This document shows positions 1 to 6,389 of a DNA stretch of 16,427 nucleotides, one piece after another; the first letter of the stretch is position 1; every line of letters starts with the position of its first letter. This DNA comes from BP-464 sp045805505 (GTDB lineage: Bacteria; Actinomycetota; Thermoleophilia; Solirubrobacterales; Solirubrobacteraceae), in contig JBJMLA010000016.1 of NCBI GenBank assembly GCA_045805505.1, forward strand, positions 1 through 16,427, written 5' to 3'. The notes under the pieces were generated by a model, which worked only from the letters and a program-made list of their open reading frames with translations, did not search any database and was not told the origin of the DNA. Made by a program: the position numbers and the translations under genes.

Positions 1-524
1 AGCAGCATCAGCAGGTGACGCAGGTAGGAGGCGAAGAACGCCATCTGGTCGGTGCCGATGACCAGCAGGCGCTCCGCGTCGACGATCGCGTCGATGGCCG
101 ACTCGACCTCCGAGCGCGAGATCTTGCGCGCGGTCTCCTCGACGTTGGCGTGGTCGGCGGCCAGCGCGGTCTCGAACTCGTTCTGGTCGAGCGAGAACAG
201 CGGTCCAGACGATCCGTTGCCGCCGGGGCCACCGGCGGTGCCGTCGGCGACGCGGCGGCGGTACTCCTCGCGCGCCGAGCCCTGGAGCTCGGGGTAGCCC
301 TCGAAGCCGAGCGCCTGCGAGAAGCGCACGACGGTCGAGGACGAGGTGTTCGCGCGGCGCGCGAGCTCCTCGGCGGTCTGGAAGGCCACCTCGTCGAGAT
401 GGTCGACGATGTACTGCGCCACGTCCTTCTGCGAGCGGCTGAACTCGTCGAACCGAGCCTGGATGTAGGCCGAGAGGGTCTGGTGGCCGGCAGCTTCGGC
501 GGGGGCAGTCGTCGTGCTCTTCAT
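1..524 (-). CDS. MurR/RpiR-family transcriptional regulator, 3' end cut off by window edge
   Basis: The visible 174 codons contain an N-terminal RpiR-type helix-turn-helix domain (about residues 16-92, with the typical TAEELARRANTSSSTVVRFS segment at 50-69). A Gly-rich linker follows (about 94-107), and then the beginning of a SIS sugar-phosphate-binding domain (ERLLVIGTDQ, about 151-160). Members of this family usually repress or activate sugar-catabolism genes in response to a phosphorylated sugar bound by the SIS domain. The rest of that domain, and so the ligand-site residues, lie outside the window. The ATG at 524 was chosen because it gives the usual short leader before the HTH. An in-frame GTG at 566 is possible, but neither start has a convincing ribosome-binding site. 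The target genes are not visible here. Confidence 0.88.
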   Translation of the reverse strand, partial: MKSTTTAPAEAAGHQTLSAYIQARFDEFSRSQKDVAQYIVDHLDEVAFQTAEELARRANTSSSTVVRFSQALGFEGYPELQGSAREEYRRRVADGTAGGPGGNGSSGPLFSLDQNEFETALAADHANVEETARKISRSEVESAIDAIVDAERLLVIGTDQMAFFASYLRHLLML

Positions 525-584
525 GGGCGCCGACTGTTTCGACGGCGGCCGGGACGATCCCTTCACGACCGGCCCGGAAAGAAC

Positions 585-618
585 GATGCCCGGCCCTCTC
601 TCGAGAGGACCGGGCATC
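585..618 (-). terminator. Strong stem-loop between hydroxylase gene and rpiR-type gene
   Basis: A 34-nt inverted repeat has outer arms of nine pairs (GATGCCCGG / CCGGGCATC), one C/A mismatch and six inner pairs (CCTCTC / GAGAGG). On the minus strand it is followed by GTTCTTTCC, a weak T-rich tail. It lies downstream of the hydroxylase gene and upstream of the regulator. It may therefore end the upstream transcript or act as an attenuator in the regulator's leader. The rest of 525-773 shows no gene I can support. Confidence 0.5.
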
Positions 619-773
619 AAGGCAAGCCTGCGGGTTCCGCTCCGAGGCGTGCGGCCGACAGGGGGGCGAGCGCGGGGGTATGTGACGCCGAAGTGCCCGC
701 CTGCGGCGGTCTCGATAGTCAGGTTCCCCGCGGGACGGGCACCGGCAAACGCGGATGTAGAGCGGCGAACCGC

Positions 774-1409
774 CTACTTGCTACGGCGCGCGATCCGCGG
801 CGCGGTGCCGAAGACGTGATCCCAGTACGGGGCGCTGACGCCGTAGCCCGCCTCGTGGTCCTGGAAGTGGTGGCGCATGTGGAGCTCGCGCAACCTGCGG
901 CCCAGCCGGGTCTTGGGCTTGTGGTGATGGGTGTGGAAATGAAGCATGTCGTAAGCCAGGTAGCCCGCGATGAAGCCGCAGAACGTGGCCACCCCCCAGT
1001 CCGGGCCCAGCACCACCACGAACAGGCCGAGGAACCCCGCGGCCAGCGGAACGCTGACCGACGGCGGCATCACCAGCCGCATCGGGTCGTTGGGATGGTC
1101 GTGGTGGACGCCGTGGATGATCCAGTGCAGGCGCGCCCCGAGACCGTCCTCGGGCTCGAAGTGGAAGACCAGGCGGTGCAGCCAGTACTCGGTCAGCGTC
1201 CACACGACGTAGCCGATGACGACGGCCAGCAGGGTGTTCGCCGTACCGACGCGATCGACGCCGACGACGAACGCGATCACGATCGCCGGCACGAAGATCA
1301 GCGGGGGCACCATCGGGTGCACCCGCGAGAGCGCGTCGAGCACGGGGTTGTCGAACATCCGCGGCGATGCGCTGAGCATCTCCGAGCGCTTGACGGACGA
1401 CGACTCCAT
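774..1409 (-). CDS. Fatty acid hydroxylase / sterol desaturase superfamily membrane protein
   Basis: This 211-residue protein carries the histidine clusters of the integral-membrane di-iron hydroxylases: EYWLHRLVFH (residues 74-83), HWIIHGVHH (95-103), HFHTHHH (157-163) and HMRHH (177-181). The C-terminal GVSAPYWDHVFGT (190-202) is also typical. Hydrophobic segments at about 34-50, 57-72, 117-134 and 140-156 fit a four-helix membrane core with the histidines facing the cytoplasm. The layout resembles the catalytic part of yeast fatty-acid 2-hydroxylase (FAH1/SCS7) without the cytochrome b5 domain. The family inserts a hydroxyl group or double bond into lipid chains using O2; the substrate here is unknown. 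It lies 49 nt downstream of the YbdK-type gene, so co-transcription is possible, but it has its own candidate promoter. Confidence 0.87.
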   Translation of the reverse strand: MESSSVKRSEMLSASPRMFDNPVLDALSRVHPMVPPLIFVPAIVIAFVVGVDRVGTANTLLAVVIGYVVWTLTEYWLHRLVFHFEPEDGLGARLHWIIHGVHHDHPNDPMRLVMPPSVSVPLAAGFLGLFVVVLGPDWGVATFCGFIAGYLAYDMLHFHTHHHKPKTRLGRRLRELHMRHHFQDHEAGYGVSAPYWDHVFGTAPRIARRSK

Positions 1410-1415
1410 GGCGCG

Positions 1416-1421
1416 AGTCTA
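1416..1421 (-). promoter_or_regulatory. Candidate -10 box for a leaderless transcript of the hydroxylase gene
   Basis: TAGACT fits the actinobacterial TAnnnT -10 pattern and ends 6 nt before the ATG at 1409. That would place the transcription start at or next to the start codon. There is no Shine-Dalgarno sequence in front of this gene, which fits leaderless translation. No clear -35 box is seen. Confidence 0.4.
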
Positions 1422-1458
1422 GACGGGACCGGGGTCCGAAAAGAAGGCCGGCGGGCGG

Positions 1459-2604
1459 TCAGCCGGGTCGTTCGCCCGCGGACCCGGCCTGCATGGCCGT
1501 CTCGGCCCGCAGCATCTCCAGCAAGCCCGGCATTCCTCCGCGCTCGTGGGCGCGACGCTGGCGGATCGCGCCGTTGCCGTCGGCCAGGATCCGCTCGACC
1601 GCCCCGAGCTGCTCGCTGCAGTGCAGCGCCGGCGCGTAGCCGCCGGCGATGTCGAGCGCGCGCCGCGCCAGGTCGCGCGCGGGCACGAGCGGGCCGCCCA
1701 GCGACAGCGTCGCGTCGAGCCCGTCGCGCACCGCGCGGTAGGAGGCCTCCTGCAGGATCTCGGCCGCCGGATGGTGGCGGTCCGCGGTCAGGGCCTCGTG
1801 GCAGGCCAGGCAGTGGATGAGCGCGACGATCCCGGCGACGTCGTCGAGCGAGGACTGCGCGTCCACCCCGCGCACCTCGAGGGTGCCGAGGCGGTGGTGC
1901 GGGCGCATGTCCCACCAGAAGGACGAACCGTCGGCGACCTCGGCCACCCGGCACAGCTCGGCCTGGGTCGTCTCGAAGTCCTCCCAGTCGCGGAACGCAC
2001 GCGGCAGGCCGCTGCGCGGCAGCGAGTGGTTGAGCACCGTTCGCGCGCTGGCCAGGCCGGTGTCCTGTCCGTGACGGAACGGCGAGTTGGCGCTGAGCGC
2101 CTGCAGCAGCGGGATCCACTTGCGCATGCCGTTGAACGCGACGATCGTGGTCTCGCGATCGGGCATGCCGACGTGGACGTGCAGCCCGCAGTACGCGGAC
2201 TGGCGCAGCAGCGAGCGCACGTCGGCGGCGACCGCGTCGTAGTGCGGGCTGCGCCGATAGGCCACGTCGCCGTAGGCCGCGCTCGGATGCACGCCCGCGC
2301 CGAGCAGCGCGCGCGGGCCGGAGCGCAGGATCCTGCCGCGCAGCGCGGCCAGGGTTCCCACGCCCTCGGCCGCCGTGTGGCAGACCGGGCTGACGAGCTC
2401 GACGACGCCGTCGCACATCTCCTCCACGACGCGCCCGCGCGTGAAGCGGCATTCGCCGAGCAGCTGCTCGTCGCAGGGCACGGGCTCGAGCGTCGAGGGC
2501 TCGACAAGGAAGAGCTCCTCCTCGACGCCCAGCGTGTGGGCGGCGAACGGCTCGTTGCTGGATCCGGAAGCGGCGTCCGTGCGGCTCGCAAGCATGACTG
2601 TCAC
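1459..2604 (-). CDS. YbdK-type carboxylate-amine ligase (glutamate-cysteine ligase family 2)
   Basis: The 381-residue product has the GCS2 family hallmarks: LGVEEELFLV near residue 25 (ATP/metal site start), CGLHVHVG near 139, NSPFRHGQDTGLASAR near 173 and WWDMRPHHRLGTLEVRGVD near 229. Length and order match the YbdK branch, which joins a carboxylate, often glutamate, to an amine such as cysteine using ATP. The real substrates of YbdK proteins in actinobacteria are poorly known. A role in mycothiol, ergothioneine (EgtA-like) or glutathione-like chemistry cannot be decided from the sequence. The GTG at 2604 gives the longest form; an ATG at 2595 (codon 4) is equally plausible. No strong ribosome-binding site is visible. 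It is transcribed divergently from the diguanylate cyclase across an 81-nt gap. Confidence 0.88.
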   Translation of the reverse strand: MTVMLASRTDAASGSSNEPFAAHTLGVEEELFLVEPSTLEPVPCDEQLLGECRFTRGRVVEEMCDGVVELVSPVCHTAAEGVGTLAALRGRILRSGPRALLGAGVHPSAAYGDVAYRRSPHYDAVAADVRSLLRQSAYCGLHVHVGMPDRETTIVAFNGMRKWIPLLQALSANSPFRHGQDTGLASARTVLNHSLPRSGLPRAFRDWEDFETTQAELCRVAEVADGSSFWWDMRPHHRLGTLEVRGVDAQSSLDDVAGIVALIHCLACHEALTADRHHPAAEILQEASYRAVRDGLDATLSLGGPLVPARDLARRALDIAGGYAPALHCSEQLGAVERILADGNGAIRQRRAHERGGMPGLLEMLRAETAMQAGSAGERPG

Positions 2605-2672
2605 ACGCTGCTTTACCCGAATCCGGCAGTTCGCAGGCAGGAGCCAGGGGTGCAGAAACTCGGCGCGTTGCC

Positions 2673-2678
2673 GATAAT
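2673..2678 (+). promoter_or_regulatory. Candidate -10 box (GATAAT) for a leaderless diguanylate cyclase transcript
   Basis: GATAAT matches five of six positions of the sigma-70 -10 consensus in otherwise GC-rich DNA. It ends 7 nt before the ATG at 2686, so the transcription start would coincide with the start codon. A poor -35 candidate (TGCAGA, 2651-2656) lies 16 nt upstream. No ribosome-binding site precedes the ATG, consistent with a leaderless mRNA. Confidence 0.5.
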
Positions 2679-2685
2679 CCAGTCA

Positions 2686-3774
2686 ATGGGTGAGGCCCAA
2701 CACCTCGGCTGGCTGTGTCCCACCGAGGGGCATCGCGCCCGCATGCTCGACATGTCGGTGCGCGTCCGGCGCGCGCGCGGTATCGCGATGGGCGCCATGC
2801 TGGCCGGGACGGTGGCCGTCGCGCCGACGATCGGCTGGCCGATGATGCCCATGCTCTTCGTGGCCGGCGCCGCGGCGGTGACGATGGACAAGCGGGTCGC
2901 TCGCTCCCGCCACCCCGCTCGCGTCATCGCCCGCACCCTGCTGCTCATGGTCGCCCTGACCGGCTTCTCCATCGCGCTGACCGGCGGCGCCACCAGCCAG
3001 GTCATGCCGCTGCTGGCCATTCCCGTCGTGGTGTCGGCGGCGCGGTTCCGCACCGTCGTCGTGTGGGCCGGCGCGGCGGTCGCCATGCTCGTGGCGCTCA
3101 TCGCCGCGGCGACCAGCGGCATCGACTACACGATCGATCACCCGCTGATGCTGGTCAGCACCGCCGTGCTGCTGCTCGCCGTCACGGCGGCGGCGACCGC
3201 GCTCATGGACGCCGAGTTCGAGTTCCGCACCCAGTCGGTGCTCGATCCCCTCACGGGGCTGCTGAACCGCGGCGGCCTCGAGGCGCGGTTCGAGGAGGTC
3301 GCCGAGCAGGCGCGACTGCTCGAACAGCCCGTCTGCATGGTCCTCTGCGACCTCGACCACTTCAAGGCGGTCAACGACTCGTTCGGCCACGAGCGCGGTG
3401 ACGCCGTCCTGCGCGCGGTCAGCTACGAGATGCGCAAGTCCCTGCGCTCCTTCGAGCTCTTCTACCGGATCGGCGGCGAGGAGTTCCTGCTGCTGCTTCC
3501 GGGCATCGACCTTCCGGGCGGCCTGCACCTGGCCGAGACGCTGCGTGCCGCGATCGAGGACTCCCAACCCGGCGGCGTCAACCTCACCGCGTCGTTCGGG
3601 GTCGCCGCGGCCGCCGGCGACAGCATCGGCTTCCTCCCGCTCTACCGCGAGGCCGACGCATCGCTGTACGCGAGCAAGGACGCGGGCCGCAACCGGGTGT
3701 CGGCTTCCGGGATCGCGTTCAGCGATGCGGTGGGCGATCTCGGCTCGCGCCGCGGCGCGGCCGGCCTCGGCTGA
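2686..3774 (+). CDS. Membrane-anchored GGDEF-domain diguanylate cyclase
   Basis: The 362-residue protein has a short polar N-terminus (GWLCPTEGHRARMLDM, residues 8-23). Several hydrophobic segments follow (about 34-62, 82-99, 107-119, 124-142, 153-173), and then a C-terminal GGDEF domain from DPLTGLLNR (187-195). The metal-binding aspartates sit in CDLDHFK (221-227) and the active-site loop is GGEEF (263-267), a functional variant. The enzyme makes cyclic di-GMP from two GTP. The inhibitory site five residues before the loop reads RSFE (254-257) instead of RxxD, so product inhibition may be weakened or absent. The open frame continues upstream to 1546, but that part is antisense to the ligase gene. 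The ATG at 2686 was chosen for the -10 box in front of it. The gene ends 2 nt from the convergent DUF2294 stop. Confidence 0.92.
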   Translation: MGEAQHLGWLCPTEGHRARMLDMSVRVRRARGIAMGAMLAGTVAVAPTIGWPMMPMLFVAGAAAVTMDKRVARSRHPARVIARTLLLMVALTGFSIALTGGATSQVMPLLAIPVVVSAARFRTVVVWAGAAVAMLVALIAAATSGIDYTIDHPLMLVSTAVLLLAVTAAATALMDAEFEFRTQSVLDPLTGLLNRGGLEARFEEVAEQARLLEQPVCMVLCDLDHFKAVNDSFGHERGDAVLRAVSYEMRKSLRSFELFYRIGGEEFLLLLPGIDLPGGLHLAETLRAAIEDSQPGGVNLTASFGVAAAAGDSIGFLPLYREADASLYASKDAGRNRVSASGIAFSDAVGDLGSRRGAAGLG

Positions 3775-3776
3775 CC

Positions 3777-4205
3777 CTAGGAGCCGCTGCGCTCGTCGCA
3801 GTCGACCCGTGACGGGCCGTCGTAGCCCTCGGGGTGCAGCAGGAAGGTCTCGATGCATGCGCCATCGGCGACCGTGTCGACCGAGCTGAAGAACGCGGCG
3901 ACCTTGCGGCCGGTGTGGCGCTCGACCGGCTCGCAGAACTCCCGGACGGTGGCGTACTGGAAGAACGCGCGCGTATCGCGCAGGCGCTGGTGCTCGCCCA
4001 GCTTGACCAGGTTGCGCTCGGCCGGCGTGAGGGTCTCGTGCAGCAGGGTGCAGATCATGTCGGGACCAGCCCAGTACGTACGTGCAGCGGTGGGCCCCCG
4101 GCCGAACTGATCCTTGTACAGGCGGACCATCTCCCGGGAGATGGAAGCCAGGGTGCTGAACTCGTCTTCGTGCTCGGCGTCGATGCCCGGCAAGCTAGGC
4201 GCCAC
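3777..4205 (-). CDS. DUF2294 domain-containing protein
   Basis: About 142 residues. The central part (about 22-121) matches the DUF2294 pattern: ISREMVRLYKDQFGRGPTAA, then LTPAERNLVKLG, then FCEPVERHTGRKVAAFFSS and an acidic strand ending in ETFLL. The family is small, soluble and widespread in Gram-positive bacteria, and no biochemical role is firmly known to me. The N-terminus is uncertain. The frame stays open through the upstream region, but GTG at 4205 or TTG at 4193 gives the usual short lead before the domain. The in-frame ATG near 4133 would remove part of the first helix. It is divergent from the STAS gene and convergent with the diguanylate cyclase. Confidence 0.72.
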   Translation of the reverse strand: MAPSLPGIDAEHEDEFSTLASISREMVRLYKDQFGRGPTAARTYWAGPDMICTLLHETLTPAERNLVKLGEHQRLRDTRAFFQYATVREFCEPVERHTGRKVAAFFSSVDTVADGACIETFLLHPEGYDGPSRVDCDERSGS

Positions 4206-4290
4206 GGGGAGCAATAGCGTTCTGGCGTGTTCGCGTTCGCACCGCTCAGGGACCGTGTTCGGGTTCAAACCGCCGGGGGGGGATTCCGAC

Positions 4291-4328
4291 TTGTTGTTCC
4301 TGTTACCCGTGGCTACTCTGAAATTCAG
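4291..4328 (+). promoter_or_regulatory. Candidate STAS-gene promoter with an overlapping small palindrome
   Basis: TTGTTG (4291-4296) and TACTCT (4314-4319) are separated by 17 nt in a locally AT-richer stretch, a plausible though weak sigma-70-like promoter. It would leave a leader of about 110 nt before the STAS gene. CTGAA-A-TTCAG (4318-4328) is a perfect inverted repeat overlapping the -10 and start region, as an operator would. The rest of the 231-nt divergent gap (4206-4436) holds a run of eight G (4275-4282) and no gene. Confidence 0.3.
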
Positions 4329-4436
4329 CAGAGCCGGTGTGACCCGCCGATCTGCCTTCGATGAAGGTTCCCGGGGACGCCTCGTTTCGGGCGGCCGCCG
4401 CGCCTCGCCACTTCCCAGAGATATGAGGATGAAGCG

Positions 4437-4835
4437 ATGGCTGCGGTCCACACCGACACCCTGTATGACCTCGTCGCCCGGCACCTGGGCACGACCTACG
4501 AGATCTCCGTCTCCGGTGAGCTCGACCTGGCGTCCGCCGATGTGCTGGCCGACGCCATCCGCGACGGGCTGACGCTCGCTCCCGAGACGCTGGTCGTCGA
4601 CCTCCAGCAGGTGACCTTCCTGGACTCGTCCGGGCTGCGCGTGCTGATCGAGTCGCGGCACCGCGCGCTCAAGATGGCGGTCAAGCTCGTCGTCCTGAGG
4701 CCCGAGGGCCCCGCAGATCGCGTGTTCGCGCTCTGCGGCGTCGACGCGCTGTTCCCGCGCGTCGAGGCGTCGCGTGCCGAAGCGCGCTTCGCCCGTCCGG
4801 CACCCGAGGCCTTCCTCACGGAATGGAGCCTCTGA
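4437..4835 (+). CDS. STAS-domain anti-sigma factor antagonist
   Basis: This 132-residue protein is a single STAS domain of the SpoIIAA/RsbV type. The strand TYEISVSGELDLASA (20-34) is followed by VVDLQQVTFLDSSGLRVL (53-70), which carries the DSSG motif whose serine is phosphorylated by the partner kinase. In the unphosphorylated state such proteins bind an RsbW/SpoIIAB-like kinase and release its sigma factor. The start ATG has a good ribosome-binding site (GAGGA, 4425-4429, 7 nt spacing). Its stop TGA overlaps the ATG of the Crp-like gene (TGATG), so the two are probably translationally coupled. The C-terminal 25 residues, rich in Arg, Ala and Pro, lie beyond the fold and are not diagnostic. 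Confidence 0.9.
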   Translation: MAAVHTDTLYDLVARHLGTTYEISVSGELDLASADVLADAIRDGLTLAPETLVVDLQQVTFLDSSGLRVLIESRHRALKMAVKLVVLRPEGPADRVFALCGVDALFPRVEASRAEARFARPAPEAFLTEWSL

Positions 4836-5776
4836 TGTCGGCGCTCTTCCCCGTGGCCTCCGACGACGTCCGCACCCGGCGCCGGTCCTCCGGCGGCTCG
4901 CGGGTCCTCGTCCTCGAGGAGCAGCCCGATCTCGGTGTCCACATCGATCCCGATCACCTCGCGGCGGCCCGGGCGGCCGTCGCGGCGCCGGTCCTCGAGC
5001 TGCCCGCGGGCGCCTGGGATCCCTCCGAGACCCTGGCCACCGGGCGTCAGGCGTTCGCCGTGATCGTCCTCGACGGGCTGATCGCCCGTACGGTCGACAT
5101 CGGCAGCCATCCGGGCCTCGAGCTCTATGCCGCCGGGGACCTGATCGCCAGCTCGACGCTCGAGGACTGCGTGGTCCCCGCGGGCGAGTCCTGGACCGCG
5201 ACGATCCCCACGCGCGTCGCGATCCTCGACGACGAGTTCCTCCTCGCGGCGCGACGCTGGCCGCGGCTGGTCACCGGCCTGGTCGAGCAGATGCAGCGCC
5301 AGCGCGATCGCCTCGTCATCCAGCTGGTCATCGCCGAGCAGCCCCGTGTCGACGAGCGGCTGCTGGCCCTGTTCTGGCTGCTGGCCGAGCGCTTCGGCAC
5401 GGTCGGCCCCGACGGCGTCGTGGTCGGGCTCAAGCTCACGCACGAGGCGCTCGGGCGGCTCGTCGGCGCGCAGCGGCCGACCGTGACGCTCGCGCTCAAG
5501 GCGCTGCGCTCGCGCGACGCGCTGACCCGGCTGCCCGACGGCGGCTGGCTCCTCGGCGAGCAGCCGGCCGACCAGGTGGTCGCGGCCGCCCAGCTGCCGG
5601 TCGGTCACCAGCCCAAGCCGCTGACGATCGAGCGCGCGGCCCACGCCCGGCTCGTGGCGCGCGAGCAGCGCCTGGCCGCGAGCACGCAGCGCGAGGATGC
5701 CCGCGTCATGCGCGAGGAGTCCGCCGCGATCAAGCGGGCTGCGCAGGCGTCGCTGCGGGGCAACGCAGCCCGCTAG
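4835..5776 (+). CDS. Crp/Fnr-family-like transcriptional regulator with C-terminal extension
   Basis: The 313-residue protein has a Crp-like arrangement: a beta-rich sensor region (about 50-135), a long dimerisation helix (about 140-168, LVTGLVEQMQRQRDRLVIQL) and a winged helix-turn-helix (about 198-240, LTHEALGRLVGAQRPTVTLALKAL). The usual cyclic-nucleotide phosphate-binding cassette (GExxLL..R) is not recognisable, so cAMP binding is doubtful. About 70 residues follow the wing, ending in a charged helical stretch (265-308) unusual for the family. ATG 4835 overlaps the STAS stop and has GGAG (4825-4828) 6 nt upstream; an ATG at 4823 would add four residues. Its 3' end overlaps the convergent HATPase gene by 47 nt. 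It probably controls genes linked to the same stress circuit, which is inference. Confidence 0.82.
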   Translation: MSALFPVASDDVRTRRRSSGGSRVLVLEEQPDLGVHIDPDHLAAARAAVAAPVLELPAGAWDPSETLATGRQAFAVIVLDGLIARTVDIGSHPGLELYAAGDLIASSTLEDCVVPAGESWTATIPTRVAILDDEFLLAARRWPRLVTGLVEQMQRQRDRLVIQLVIAEQPRVDERLLALFWLLAERFGTVGPDGVVVGLKLTHEALGRLVGAQRPTVTLALKALRSRDALTRLPDGGWLLGEQPADQVVAAAQLPVGHQPKPLTIERAAHARLVAREQRLAASTQREDARVMREESAAIKRAAQASLRGNAAR

Positions 5777-6137
5777 CCACGGGCAGGTCCGCCCAGACGC
5801 TTCCCGCCTCGCTCGTGCCCCAGGCCCGGGCGAGGCGGTCGACGATCCGCATCCCCCACCCGCCCATGTCCCCGTCGGGCTGGGCCCGGATGGCGGGGGT
5901 CCCGAGGCCCTCGTCACTGACCTCTATGTGCACGACGTCCTGACGGATCTCGGCGTGCAGGACGATCTCGCCGGAGCCGTGGACGACCGCGTTGTTGACC
6001 ATCTCGCTGACAGCGATCTGCAGGTCGCAGACACACCCGGCGCCGGCCTCTCCGGCGAAGGTTCCTTCGATCAGCCGCCGCGCCTGCGCACCGGCATCGA
6101 GGGTGCGCGGCAGGACGGCGCGCAACTCCGCGCACAT
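5730..6137 (-). CDS. HATPase anti-sigma-type serine kinase (RsbW/SpoIIAB-like ATP-binding protein)
   Basis: The 135-residue protein shows the GHKL ATP-binding motifs: N-box IAVSEMVNNAVVHG (41-54), G1 box DEGLG (75-79) and G2 box GGWGMRIVDRLARAWG (92-107). This is the layout of stand-alone anti-sigma factor kinases (HATPase_c_2), which phosphorylate a STAS antagonist and sequester a sigma factor or other partner. The STAS gene with its DSSG site lies 0.9 kb away, so the two are likely partners. The ATG at 6137 is preceded by AGGAGAG (6143-6149) at 5 nt, the best ribosome-binding site in the window. The last 15 or so residues, rich in Ala and Pro, are encoded in the 47-nt overlap with the Crp-like gene and are probably disordered. 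Confidence 0.88.
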   Translation of the reverse strand: MCAELRAVLPRTLDAGAQARRLIEGTFAGEAGAGCVCDLQIAVSEMVNNAVVHGSGEIVLHAEIRQDVVHIEVSDEGLGTPAIRAQPDGDMGGWGMRIVDRLARAWGTSEAGSVWADLPVASGLRCPAATPAQPA

Positions 6138-6234
6138 GACGTCTCTCCTGACAGCCCGCGCAACGCCCGATCCGAGCGCCCGCGTATCTGATTGGCATTT
6201 CCGAACCCGCGGCCCGTGGAGAGCGGCGAGCTGC

Positions 6235-6267
6235 GTTCCACGGTAGGAACGTCCTGAGCGGTTTCAA
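6235..6267 (-). promoter_or_regulatory. Possible promoter/operator upstream of the HATPase gene
   Basis: On the minus strand TTGAAA (6267-6262) is followed after 16 nt by TACCGT. The inverted repeat GTTCC-N6-GGAAC (6235-6250) covers that -10 candidate, as a repressor site would. It lies about 100 nt upstream of the HATPase start and just downstream of the tRNA, so some transcription may also come from the tRNA promoter. The match is weak. Confidence 0.25.
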
Positions 6268-6293
6268 GACCGCGGACACGCCATGCGTTGCGA

Positions 6294-6366
6294 TGGGCCG
6301 GGAAGGAGTCGAACCTTCGCACGACGGATTATGAGTCCGCTGCTCTGACCGCTGAGCTACCGGCCC
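6294..6366 (-). tRNA. tRNA with CAU anticodon, probably tRNA-Ile2 (lysidine type), otherwise tRNA-Met
   Basis: A complete 73-nt cloverleaf can be folded. It has a perfect 7-bp acceptor stem (GGGCCGG / CCGGCCC), a GCTC/GAGC D-stem and a five-pair anticodon stem with one G-U. The anticodon loop is CTCATAA (anticodon CAU) and the T-arm is GAAGG-TTCGACT-CCTTC. The discriminator is A73 and CCA is not encoded. The C4-G69 and C5-G68 pairs match the acceptor-stem features by which TilS recognises tRNA-Ile2, and A37, A38 and A73 are also isoleucine identity elements. I therefore favour tRNA-Ile2, which reads AUA after lysidine modification, over elongator Met. Simple scanners would label it Met. Confidence 0.9.
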
Positions 6367-6389
6367 GCCCGGCGCAACCCTAGCTTGCG

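Noticed and set aside
514..819. 101-aa plus-strand frame in the 525-773 gap
   Set aside because: Contains the hairpin, overlaps both neighbouring genes, and shows no coding character or ribosome-binding site.
15..1820. 601-aa open frame on the plus strand
   Set aside because: It runs antisense to the RpiR, hydroxylase and ligase genes, is very Arg/Gly/Val-rich and shows no domain; a GC-rich shadow.
1546..2685. Upstream extension of the diguanylate cyclase frame (742 aa in total)
   Set aside because: The extension is antisense to the ligase gene and has no domain; the ATG at 2686 with a -10 box fits better.
1298..2686. 462-aa open frame on the minus strand
   Set aside because: Same strand but another frame of the YbdK-type gene; low-complexity Arg/Ala product.
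2683..3858. 391-aa open frame antisense to the diguanylate cyclase
   Set aside because: His/Arg/Asp-rich reverse reading of the GGDEF gene with no recognisable fold.
4496..5917. 473-aa open frame on the minus strand
   Set aside because: Antisense shadow of the STAS and Crp-like genes.
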